Notes under the pieces: generated by a model
What the model was told of the DNA's origin: nothing
Databases searched by the model: none
The model's input: only the letters and a program-made list of their open reading frames with translations
From: Ruminococcus sp.
GTDB lineage: Bacteria; Bacillota; Clostridia; Oscillospirales; Ruminococcaceae
Assembly: GCA_031262625.1 (NCBI GenBank)
Contig: JAISHJ010000036.1
Span: 1 to 5,200 of the forward strand
Reading direction: 5' to 3'
DNA length: 5,200 nt
Part shown: positions 1 to 5,200 of the stretch, one piece after another
Layout of the letters: each line of letters starts with the position of its first letter
How positions within the stretch are numbered: position 1 is the first letter of the stretch
Made by a program: the position numbers and the translations under genes

Positions 1-1010
1 TCGCTTACCATAATTAAAGTATCGGGAGAACTGCTTTTATCGGTGCATAGGATAACGAATGCGGTAAGACTGCAACAGATTATCGTGTCGATAAAGACTT
101 CGAGCATAGCCCACATACCCATTACGCTTCCGTCTTTACAGTCGGTTTCGGTATGAACGAAGACGGAACTGCCGAGACCTGCTTCGTTTGAAAATATTCC
201 GCGCTGTAAGCCTATCGTGACGGCACGCTTGATGAGCACTCCGCTTACACCGCCGCCGATGGCAGTTACGCCGAAAGCGCCTTTGAAGATGCTTTCAAAA
301 GCGATTGGGATATTTTTATAATTAATTACTATTACAATTACTGCACCGATAATATAAAATAGCGAAATTATCGGAATAATCCTTTCAGCCGCGGCGGCTA
401 CGCGTTTTGCGCCGCCGACAATTACCGCACCTGCCGAAACTGCTATAACAATTCCGATAACTACTTTTAGCCATACGCCCGAATTCCCGTCAATAAAAAC
501 GCCGGATATGGCGTTCGCTTGAGTCATATTTCCTACACCGAAAGAAGCTAAAATTGCCGTCAGCGCGTAGAAAACCGCTAACGGCTTAGAGCCGAGACCG
601 TGTTCAAGATAGGTAAGTGCACCGGAAGAATTCTTATTTCTCTTAAAAACACCGCGCCGCAGTTTATCCTTATACGCTACACCGAGGTAGTTTTCGGCAT
701 AGGCTGTCCCCATACCGAAAAAGGCGGACACCCACATCCAGAATACCGCTCCTGCGCCGCCGACAGTTATAGCGGCGGCTACACCGACGATATTTCCCGT
801 TCCCATTGAAGCGGCAAGTGCGGTTGAAAGCGCCTGAAAGCGTGAGATTTCGCCGCTTTTACCCTCAGTTTTTGCAAGTAATGTATTCCTTAGGATTTTT
901 GGCAGACGAAACTGCAAAAAGCCGATTTTGACGGTGAAGATAATCCCGGTAACTAAAATCAGAGCTATCGTGCCATATCCCCAAAGGAGTAAATTTATCT
1001 TTTCGAGCAT
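1..1010 (-). CDS. Sodium:alanine/glycine symporter (AGCS family), partial: C-terminus beyond window
   Basis: Inner-membrane secondary transporter predicted to import alanine or glycine with sodium (AGCS family, AlsT/DagA/AgcS type). The reverse strand reads open for 336 codons from ATG at 1010 to the window edge. Visible marks are the substrate/ion-binding stretch ASMGTGNIVGVA at residues 67-78, the family signature region GGAGAVFWMWVSAFFGM at 84-100, the GNMTQANAIS segment at 160-169, and FSNEAGLGS at 273-281. Hydrophobic segments are spread throughout, for example about 8-25, 182-198 and 216-230. The family usually has a proline where this protein has A86 (GGPGA to GGAGA). Members are about 440-480 residues, so roughly the last quarter is missing here. 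The N-terminus looks complete because LLLWG leading into KIGFLQFRLP matches the normal family start. The ribosome site is weak (GGA at 1022-1024, 11 bases from ATG). It is divergent from the ydbS-like gene. The family call is very secure, but alanine versus glycine or another amino acid cannot be decided. Confidence 0.95.
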   Translation of the reverse strand, partial: MLEKINLLLWGYGTIALILVTGIIFTVKIGFLQFRLPKILRNTLLAKTEGKSGEISRFQALSTALAASMGTGNIVGVAAAITVGGAGAVFWMWVSAFFGMGTAYAENYLGVAYKDKLRRGVFKRNKNSSGALTYLEHGLGSKPLAVFYALTAILASFGVGNMTQANAISGVFIDGNSGVWLKVVIGIVIAVSAGAVIVGGAKRVAAAAERIIPIISLFYIIGAVIVIVINYKNIPIAFESIFKGAFGVTAIGGGVSGVLIKRAVTIGLQRGIFSNEAGLGSSVFVHTETDCKDGSVMGMWAMLEVFIDTIICCSLTAFVILCTDKSSSPDTLIMVS

Positions 1011-1028
1011 ACTATGTTAAGTCCGTAA

Positions 1029-1057
1029 ATTAAAATAGCGGTGAAATTTTATGACAA
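1029..1057 (-). promoter_or_regulatory. Candidate sigma-A promoter for the symporter gene
   Basis: On the reverse strand TTGTCA (1052-1057) and TTTAAT (1029-1034) are separated by exactly 17 bases. Each hexamer has one mismatch to the TTGACA/TATAAT consensus. Transcription would begin near 1022-1023, leaving a leader of only about 12 bases before the ATG at 1010. The -35 box lies inside the first codons of the divergent ydbS-like gene. This is seen in the sequence only, and AT-rich DNA often yields such matches by chance. Confidence 0.45.
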
Positions 1058-1536
1058 AGAAATACTACGCTGACAGCGATTCGATAAACTCCCTCCGGCT
1101 GATAATATTTATCGGCTTTATTGTCTGTGTGGGAGGGCTCTACGCACTGTTTTTATGGCTTCATAACAACTATCCCGAATACTTTCGGATTGATATAACG
1201 ACCGTACCCGAGGTTATAATTATCGCTTCAATCGTACTCTTAACAATTATATATGTTGTGATTGCCGGGATTATTCTGCCGAAATGGTTTGATACCGCGA
1301 GGTACGCAGTTTCTTTCGAGGAAATCTGCGCTGAAACAGGCGTAATTATCCGCTCAAACCGCCACATGATGATGTCGGCGGTGCAGTATATTACGTCGCT
1401 TAGGTTTCTTAGTTTCAACGCCGTAATGATTCACGCTTCCGGCGGACGTATGATTATCCCTTTCCTCTCAGACACAGATACCGCCGATTTTATAGTAAAA
1501 GCCGAGAACCTCCTGATAAATCGGGGAGGACTTTAG
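1051..1536 (+). CDS. ydbS: YdbS-like bacterial PH-domain (bPH_2) membrane protein
   Basis: Small membrane protein of 161 residues. It has two transmembrane helices (about 15-37 and 54-77) followed by a cytoplasmic bPH_2 (DUF304) domain at about 82-156. The domain shows the usual pattern: a strand starting RYAVSFEEICAETGVI (84-99), a strand-loop around AVQYITSLRFLSFNAVMI (110-127) and a closing helix ADFIVKAENLL (145-155). Length, topology and its place just before a roughly 495-residue triple bPH_2 protein match B. subtilis YdbS, which has about 159 residues as I recall. There, ydbST belongs to the sigma-W envelope-stress regulon and adds resistance to peptides made by other bacilli. The same role here is an inference. 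The start is supported by GGTGA at 1040-1044, 6 bases before ATG. The stop is 4 bases before the next start, so the two are surely co-translated. The domain call is firm and the function is not established. Confidence 0.82.
   Translation: MTKKYYADSDSINSLRLIIFIGFIVCVGGLYALFLWLHNNYPEYFRIDITTVPEVIIIASIVLLTIIYVVIAGIILPKWFDTARYAVSFEEICAETGVIIRSNRHMMMSAVQYITSLRFLSFNAVMIHASGGRMIIPFLSDTDTADFIVKAENLLINRGGL
1525..1530 (+). promoter_or_regulatory. Ribosome binding site of the ydbT-like gene inside the end of ydbS-like
   Basis: GGAGGA lies in the last codons of the upstream gene, 10 bases before ATG at 1541. This placement fixes the start of the second gene and suggests the two proteins are made together. 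Confidence 0.7.
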
Positions 1537-1540
1537 AGAC

Positions 1541-3028
1541 ATGGGGAAAATTATCGGAGAAACTACTAATAACGATTTTCGCTTACAGCACCCTCTTGCG
1601 CTTCTTACCTATTCTAAGCGAAAATTCTGGCTGCTCCTCATACCGATTTTGCGCCGTTTAATTGTGTACAATTTTAATGTAATAGAGTGGATTTCGTGGG
1701 GACTTTGGGATCTCTTGCTTTTAGGGCTTTTGGCAGGAATAATTTTATTCCAATATTTCTCTTTCCGCTATAAATTCAACGACTTTGAACTTATCATTCA
1801 AAATAACTTCTTCATAAAATCGGTTTTTAAGATTAATTTCAACAAAGTTTCTCTGCTTTCGTCAAAAGAGACCTTCTGGAGCAGACCTTTTAGAGCAGTT
1901 AAGCTACAGATTGAGTCCGAAGCAAAATCGGCGTTTAATAAACGCAAGGCTTCCGATGTGGTTATAGTTACAGACAAAAAGACGGCGGAGCGGGTACTTT
2001 GGCGCTTCCGAAGCGGCTCATCAGCTGTCAAGCGAAGACATACAGTAAGCTATAAAAACCCACGCTCTATGCTTGTGATATATTCCATACTTTTTTCGAG
2101 CGCGTATTCCGGCGGAATTTACCTTCTTATCCTACTATATCAGAGCGCGGATATTATCGCTGAAACGCTCGGGATTTACTATGGAGAAATCCTGTCGCGT
2201 TTTAAGGAACTCAGCGAAAATATTATTACCGGCATTTCGGACGGGCTTATCTTCATTATCGTAATTACTGCCTGCGGGTATATATATTCGTTTATTTCAA
2301 ATATTCTGAGGCTTCAAAATTATCGCCTTACTATACGGGGGCGGCTTCTTGAAATTAAGGGCGGATATTTTTCCCGCTGGAGTTACTATATTAATCGCGA
2401 CTATGTAAACTACACTGACATAAGACAGAATATGATAATGAAAATTTTCGGGCTTTATTCTATTAATATCGGCTGTACCGGCTATGGGCGGAAGCGGGGC
2501 GAAATCCCTGTGTTTATTCCGATTACAGAACTTCCGAAAGGCGGCGCGGTGCTTGAAATGTTTCTGCCGGGGCTTGGTTCTGAACTTGCTAAGCGTAAAC
2601 CGGAGAAAAGAACAGCGAAAACTTCTTTCTTCAAGCTTACATGGCTACCGCTTTTTCTTATTATAGGTTTTGCTTTAGGCTTTTCGTTACTCGTTTATAT
2701 TATCCCGAATTTCGCAAGGCTTTATCTGTTTTTACTGATAATGTCGGAAATTCCGTCGGCGCTTTTTATGACTGCTTGCGTTACTGAATATTTTTCCGGA
2801 GGAGTAACTATCGACAAAGAGCACAGACATTTTGCGGTTTATTGTCGGAAAGGATTATCTCAACATTTGGTGATTGTTCCCGAAAACAAGGTTAGTACAA
2901 TTCGTGAAAGGAAAACATATTTCGGAAAACGACATAATATATCAAATATAACTATAATTACCTGCGGCGAACGCGGCGTAAAACATACTGCGCGAAGTGT
3001 AAAATCGTTTGAACTTGACATATTATAA
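1541..3028 (+). CDS. ydbT: YdbT-like membrane protein with three bPH_2 domains
   Basis: Polytopic membrane protein of 495 residues, built as three repeats of a hydrophobic hairpin followed by a bPH_2 (DUF304) domain. Hydrophobic segments lie at about 29-44, 51-73, 177-200, 229-253, 368-388 and 392-413. PH-type modules follow each pair at about 77-155, 258-330 and 416-493. The middle module is the most typical: YRLTIRGRLLEIKGGYFSRW (261-280), then DIRQNMIMKIFGLYSINI (293-310) and a final strand at FIPIT. B. subtilis YdbT has the same build and close to the same length (493 residues as I recall), and is encoded right after ydbS. The pair probably forms one complex facing the cytoplasm, linked in Bacillus to resistance against antimicrobial peptides, with unknown mechanism. 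The modules diverge strongly from each other. The gene begins 4 bases after ydbS-like and is followed after 38 bases by a glutaredoxin gene. The family call is strong and the cellular role is inferred. Confidence 0.82.
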   Translation: MGKIIGETTNNDFRLQHPLALLTYSKRKFWLLLIPILRRLIVYNFNVIEWISWGLWDLLLLGLLAGIILFQYFSFRYKFNDFELIIQNNFFIKSVFKINFNKVSLLSSKETFWSRPFRAVKLQIESEAKSAFNKRKASDVVIVTDKKTAERVLWRFRSGSSAVKRRHTVSYKNPRSMLVIYSILFSSAYSGGIYLLILLYQSADIIAETLGIYYGEILSRFKELSENIITGISDGLIFIIVITACGYIYSFISNILRLQNYRLTIRGRLLEIKGGYFSRWSYYINRDYVNYTDIRQNMIMKIFGLYSINIGCTGYGRKRGEIPVFIPITELPKGGAVLEMFLPGLGSELAKRKPEKRTAKTSFFKLTWLPLFLIIGFALGFSLLVYIIPNFARLYLFLLIMSEIPSALFMTACVTEYFSGGVTIDKEHRHFAVYCRKGLSQHLVIVPENKVSTIRERKTYFGKRHNISNITIITCGERGVKHTARSVKSFELDIL

Positions 3029-3042
3029 GTGAAAGATAACCT
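3015..3042 (+). promoter_or_regulatory. Possible internal promoter before the glutaredoxin gene
   Basis: A perfect TTGACA -35 box (3015-3020) sits in the last codons of the ydbT-like gene. After 16 bases comes TAACCT (3037-3042), which keeps the key first, second and last bases of a -10 box but misses the other three. It would give the two redox genes their own transcript. The -10 box is poor, so this is tentative. Confidence 0.25.
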
Positions 3043-3066
3043 TATGTCAAATTTACGGAGGTTTTT

Positions 3067-3351
3067 ATGATAAAGATTTACTCTTCCCACACCTGTCCCT
3101 ATTGCGAAAAGCTTGAACGCTATTTTGACAGCTTAGACCTGCATTACGATATACATTATATAGACGACAACCGCGACGACTTAAAGGAACTTGTGGCTCT
3201 CACCGGCATCGCAGGAGTCCCCGTCACGGTTTTCGACAGCGGCGAATATGTCATCGGCTACGACCGCGAAAATATTGACAAGCACCTTTCGTTAAAGAAT
3301 AATAAAAAATCCTCCAAGGTTAAGGTTGTCCGCGCTGTTCGCCCGGCGTAA
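3067..3351 (+). CDS. Glutaredoxin-like protein (YruB/NrdH type, CPYC active site)
   Basis: Cytoplasmic thiol-disulfide oxidoreductase of 94 residues with the thioredoxin fold. The active site is CPYC at residues 10-13 after the first strand MIKIYSS. The cis-proline loop is GVPVTVF (50-56, P52), and G64-Y65-D66 matches the G-[FY]-D of YruB/NrdH-like glutaredoxins, which replaces the usual GG of glutathione-type enzymes. This suggests electrons come from thioredoxin reductase or a flavoprotein and not from glutathione, as is common in Clostridia. That point is inferred. After the core, which ends near L76, there is a lysine/arginine-rich tail of about 18 residues not typical of the family. The start has a textbook GGAGG (3057-3061), 5 bases before ATG. 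The next gene, an FMN reductase, starts 12 bases after the stop. The family is secure and the physiological substrate unknown. Confidence 0.9.
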   Translation: MIKIYSSHTCPYCEKLERYFDSLDLHYDIHYIDDNRDDLKELVALTGIAGVPVTVFDSGEYVIGYDRENIDKHLSLKNNKKSSKVKVVRAVRPA

Positions 3352-3363
3352 GAAGGTGAAAAT

Positions 3364-3903
3364 ATGAAAAAATGCTCTGTCATTGTGGGGAGTTTGCGGA
3401 AAAACTCAAATTCACTCGCGGTTGCAAATACTGTTAAAGGATTTTTAGGCGAAACCGGAGAGTTTGAAGTCACGTTCCCCGAAATAGGAAATCTGCCGCT
3501 CTTTTCGGAAGATTTGGAAGCTAATCCGCCGCAAAGCTGGGTGAATTTCCGTAATGAAATTGCTTCCTCCGACTGTCTGCTCTTTATTACACCCGAGTAT
3601 AACAGAGGTTATCCTGCCTGTATTAAAAACGCGCTTGACGTAGGTTCACGCCCTAACGGAAAGTCTATCTGGAGCGGCAAACCCGGCGGTGTTATCGGCG
3701 TTTCTCCCGGAAAAATCGGCGCGGCACTTTCTGTCGCACAGCTAAAGCAAATCCTCTCCTTCTTAAATATCCCGATAATGAATCAGCCGGAATGTTACAT
3801 TCAGGCGGACGGCAATTTTTCGGGAGGTGCTGTCGGAGACGGAAGCACTAAAGACTTTATAAAGCTTTATACTACGAAGTATATCGAATTTGTGACTAAA
3901 TAA
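3364..3903 (+). CDS. NADPH-dependent FMN reductase (flavodoxin-fold, ChrR/azoreductase-like)
   Basis: Soluble flavoprotein of 179 residues, predicted to bind FMN and reduce small acceptors (quinones, chromate, azo compounds or free flavin) with NAD(P)H. The phosphate-binding loop is GSLRKNSNS at 9-17 directly after the first strand. The isoalloxazine-side motif TPEYNRGYPACIKNALD at 76-92 corresponds to the TPEYN...P..KNA.D block of E. coli ChrR and related enzymes. GKPGGVIGVSPGKIGA at 105-120 corresponds to the third flavin-contact loop. The length is typical, since members are about 175-190 residues. AAGGTGA (3353-3359) lies 4 bases before ATG and fixes the start. It follows the glutaredoxin by 12 bases and is the last gene of the cluster, before a strong hairpin. 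A shared role in redox stress is suggested by gene order alone. The family is very sure and the natural substrate cannot be read from sequence. Confidence 0.92.
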   Translation: MKKCSVIVGSLRKNSNSLAVANTVKGFLGETGEFEVTFPEIGNLPLFSEDLEANPPQSWVNFRNEIASSDCLLFITPEYNRGYPACIKNALDVGSRPNGKSIWSGKPGGVIGVSPGKIGAALSVAQLKQILSFLNIPIMNQPECYIQADGNFSGGAVGDGSTKDFIKLYTTKYIEFVTK

Positions 3904-3906
3904 CTA

Positions 3907-3931
3907 AATGCGCCGATTTTCTCGGCGCATT
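3907..3931. terminator. Hairpin terminator shared by convergent genes
   Basis: A perfect 10-bp stem (3907-3916 with 3922-3931, arms AATGCGCCGA and TCGGCGCATT) encloses a 5-base loop. It begins 3 bases after the FMN reductase stop. On the plus strand it is followed by a T-rich but interrupted tract (3936-3944). On the minus strand the sequence after the stem is also T-rich though broken. It probably ends transcription in both directions. The last two bases of the ComFB-like stop codon region (3930-3932) fall within the stem. Confidence 0.75.
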
Positions 3932-4379
3932 AAGATTTTATTTTCGGCGTAACGTGCTTTTTGCGTTTGCGGTAGCTAATCGCTACATGGACAACCTGCC
4001 GCAAAACGGCGTTGCGATGATGCCCCTTAAGATACTCGGCGCGAAGAAAATCATCCTTAGAACGAATCTTAATAAGCGCGTGAGGACAGCGGTCAATTAC
4101 GTTTGAGAGCATTTCCGCAAAACAGCGGTCACACCTACAGCAATTAAATCTTTCAATAGCAATCGGTAAAAATTCTCCCGCAAGTTCGGTAATAATATCA
4201 AGGTCGAATTCCTCGCCGGGGTTATAGTGCCGTACAGGAGGCGGCTTTTGCGGCAACATTAAATCTCCCGTGAAATTCTCGTCAAGGAAGGGGTTGTCCG
4301 GTCTGCTTCCGCCGACCAGAAGTTTCATGAGAGCAGGGGTTTTATGTGATTTTTTAGCGGATGTTTTTACCGAAGGCAT
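3930..4379 (-). CDS. ComFB-like cysteine-rich protein, downstream partner of ParA
   Basis: Soluble protein of 149 residues. Residues about 59-139 resemble the ComFB family: a helix DIITELAGEFLPIAIER (61-77), a cysteine cluster C80-C81-x-C83-x2-C86, a helix MLSNVIDRCPHALIKI (90-105, with C98) and a final helix HRNAVLRQVVHVAISYRK (121-138). Typical ComFB has CxCxxC followed by D-I/V-x-A-x-x-LN-x-LPPxYV. Here the DI and LPP parts are changed (EM and RCPH), so this is a divergent member. ComFB of B. subtilis is reported to bind zinc by cysteines, and cyanobacterial relatives are reported c-di-AMP/c-di-GMP receptors. The first 55 residues are an extra, basic then proline-containing region of likely disorder, and the C-terminus is strongly basic. 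GGAAAG (4388-4393) lies 8 bases before ATG. It follows the ParA gene by 20 bases, so the two are probably one operon. There is no ParB domain. ComFB membership is probable but not proven, and the function is unknown. Confidence 0.62.
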   Translation of the reverse strand: MPSVKTSAKKSHKTPALMKLLVGGSRPDNPFLDENFTGDLMLPQKPPPVRHYNPGEEFDLDIITELAGEFLPIAIERFNCCRCDRCFAEMLSNVIDRCPHALIKIRSKDDFLRAEYLKGHHRNAVLRQVVHVAISYRKRKKHVTPKIKS

Positions 4380-4399
4380 TTATTAATCTTTCCGTAATT

Positions 4400-5161
4400 T
4401 CAGAAAATCTCCGGGTACAAAAGCTTTACAAGTGTTAAATAATCTCTCGCCGCTCGACAGTTCGGCGAATAGATATTAAGCGTTTCCTGATGTGCAGGAG
4501 CTTCCGCCGCCGCGACAGAATTGGTTATCTTTACCGGGAGGACTTCCGTCTCAAATTGGTTGGCAACAAGCCTTACCATCTCTTCAACTTCCGCCGCAAG
4601 AAGCTGTTTTCCCGCCGGACATTTCGTCAGAAGTATTCCGCGTGTCCAAAGCTTTTTGTTGTAGTATTTTTTTACGGCAATAATCGTCTCTTTAAGCTGT
4701 GTAAGCCCTTGAAGCGACAAAATTTCCGGTGTCATAGGTATAATAAGTTCGTCCGCAGCTGTGTAGGCGTTAATTGTAAGGACGGACAGCGCCGGAGGTG
4801 TGTCGATAATGATAAAATCGTACTTATGTTTGACGGTTTTAAGCATATCTTTTAAGACAAATTCACGCCTGACAGCAGTCATTTCAAGTTCAGAGCCGGA
4901 GAGCACAATGTTTGAAGTTATTACATCGCACATATCGGTTGTTTTAATCGTCTGTTCAATGGTACACTTCGCGTTTAGAGCATCATGGATAGTGTAACCG
5001 TCGTCTTCCGCGCCGAGAGAGAAGGATAAATTCCCCTGAGGGTCCATATCTATGGCTAAAACAGACTTGCCGCGGGAACGAAATACTCCCGCAAGCGATG
5101 CGCAAGTGGTGGTCTTCCCGACTCCGCCTTTTTGATTTGTAACGACTATGACTGTTGACAT
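4400..5161 (-). CDS. ParA/Soj-family partition-type ATPase (orphan, no ParB adjacent)
   Basis: Deviant Walker ATPase of 253 residues. It carries the signature-lysine Walker A box KGGVGKTT (11-18), the second conserved box DMDPQGN (38-44) and Walker B FIIIDTPP (116-123, D120). PMTPEILSLQGLTQL (142-156) and the EAP motif near 220-222 are typical of Soj-like ParA. Such enzymes bind DNA non-specifically as ATP dimers and move cargo (chromosome origins, plasmids, protein clusters) when a partner stimulates hydrolysis. The length suits a small ParA with no N-terminal DNA-binding domain. There is no C-terminal amphipathic membrane helix, which argues against MinD. The usual arginine in the R-N-x-x-L-x-E-A-P stretch appears as T213 (KITNSVAAAEAP), so the DNA-contact patch may differ. 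AAGGA at 5168-5172, 6 bases from ATG, supports the start. The partner position downstream holds a ComFB-like gene. The family is certain and the cargo unknown. Confidence 0.93.
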   Translation of the reverse strand: MSTVIVVTNQKGGVGKTTTCASLAGVFRSRGKSVLAIDMDPQGNLSFSLGAEDDGYTIHDALNAKCTIEQTIKTTDMCDVITSNIVLSGSELEMTAVRREFVLKDMLKTVKHKYDFIIIDTPPALSVLTINAYTAADELIIPMTPEILSLQGLTQLKETIIAVKKYYNKKLWTRGILLTKCPAGKQLLAAEVEEMVRLVANQFETEVLPVKITNSVAAAEAPAHQETLNIYSPNCRAARDYLTLVKLLYPEIF

Positions 5162-5167
5162 AGGGAA

Positions 5168-5172
5168 TCCTT
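5168..5172 (-). promoter_or_regulatory. Ribosome binding site of the ParA gene
   Basis: AAGGA on the reverse strand, 6 bases before ATG at 5161, in an AT-rich leader. A TTTAAT -10-like hexamer lies at 5177-5182 on the same strand. Its -35 box would fall at or beyond the window edge, so the promoter cannot be judged. Confidence 0.6.
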
Positions 5173-5200
5173 ATTTATTAAATTGTTAAGGTTATCTGAA

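Noticed and set aside
600..809. A plus-strand open frame opposite the symporter
   Set aside because: The reverse strand encodes conserved AGCS motifs across this stretch, so the plus-strand frame is a shadow.
960..1050. A sigma-W type promoter for the ydbS-like gene, expected from B. subtilis
   Set aside because: CGTA occurs at 1024-1027, but nothing like TGAAAC is found 16-17 bases upstream. No convincing ECF promoter is visible.
1170..1418. A minus-strand open frame within the ydbS-like gene
   Set aside because: No fitting ribosome site or domain, and the plus-strand frame has clear membrane helices and a bPH_2 pattern.
2860..3090. A minus-strand open frame across the ydbT/glutaredoxin junction
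   Set aside because: It covers the third bPH_2 module and the glutaredoxin ribosome site on the other strand, and has no family features of its own.
3930..4379. ParB or a ribbon-helix-helix partner for ParA
   Set aside because: No ParB nuclease-fold motif or helix-turn-helix is visible. The cysteine cluster and helix order fit ComFB better.
4490..4855. A plus-strand open frame of 121 codons opposite the ParA gene
   Set aside because: It lies fully within the ParA coding region, has an arginine/cysteine/phenylalanine-rich composition typical of antisense reading and no recognisable domain. ParA itself is beyond doubt.
4400..5161. MinD, or another membrane-associated family member, for the ATPase
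   Set aside because: The C-terminus (DYLTLVKLLYPEIF) lacks the basic amphipathic membrane helix of MinD, and the internal EAP and PEILSLQGL stretches fit Soj/ParA.
3930..5200. Plasmid or integrated mobile element boundary around the ParA gene
   Set aside because: No integrase, transposase, relaxase, inverted repeat or tRNA attachment site is seen in the window, and the base composition does not visibly change from the neighbouring genes.

Overview
The window looks like a chromosomal stretch from a low-to-moderate GC Gram-positive-type bacterium, most likely Bacillota (Clostridia or a relative). The reasons are strong GGAGG/GGTGA ribosome binding sites, a YdbS/YdbT pair of bacterial-PH membrane proteins with nearly the lengths recalled for Bacillus subtilis, a YruB-type CPYC glutaredoxin and a ComFB-like protein. 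This placement is an inference from gene families. I saw no RNA genes, insertion sequences, CRISPR arrays or long repeats, and there is no gene-free stretch longer than about 50 bases.

Layout. (1) Positions 1-1010, minus strand: the N-terminal 336 residues of a sodium:alanine/glycine symporter (AGCS family), cut off by the window edge. (2) Positions 1051-3903, plus strand: a tight four-gene cluster of a YdbS-like bPH_2 membrane protein, a YdbT-like protein with three bPH_2 modules, a glutaredoxin and an NADPH-dependent FMN reductase. The gaps are 4, 38 and 12 bases, and a strong hairpin follows the last gene. (3) Positions 3930-5161, minus strand: a ParA/Soj-type ATPase followed 20 bases later by a 149-residue cysteine-rich protein whose second half resembles ComFB. 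This pair converges on the plus-strand cluster, and the shared hairpin overlaps the stop of the ComFB-like gene.

How the parts may work together. The YdbST pair belongs to a family tied to envelope defence against antimicrobial peptides in Bacillus. The two redox genes downstream suggest an envelope/oxidative stress operon, but this is inferred from gene order only. The ParA gene has no recognisable ParB next to it. Its immediate downstream partner is ComFB-like, a family recently linked to zinc binding and to cyclic dinucleotide sensing. The ParA/ComFB-like pair is the most unusual element here and may be a positioning system with a non-ParB partner.

All seven genes are open through their visible length. 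I translated the symporter by hand from 1010 down to the edge and found no frameshift or internal stop.
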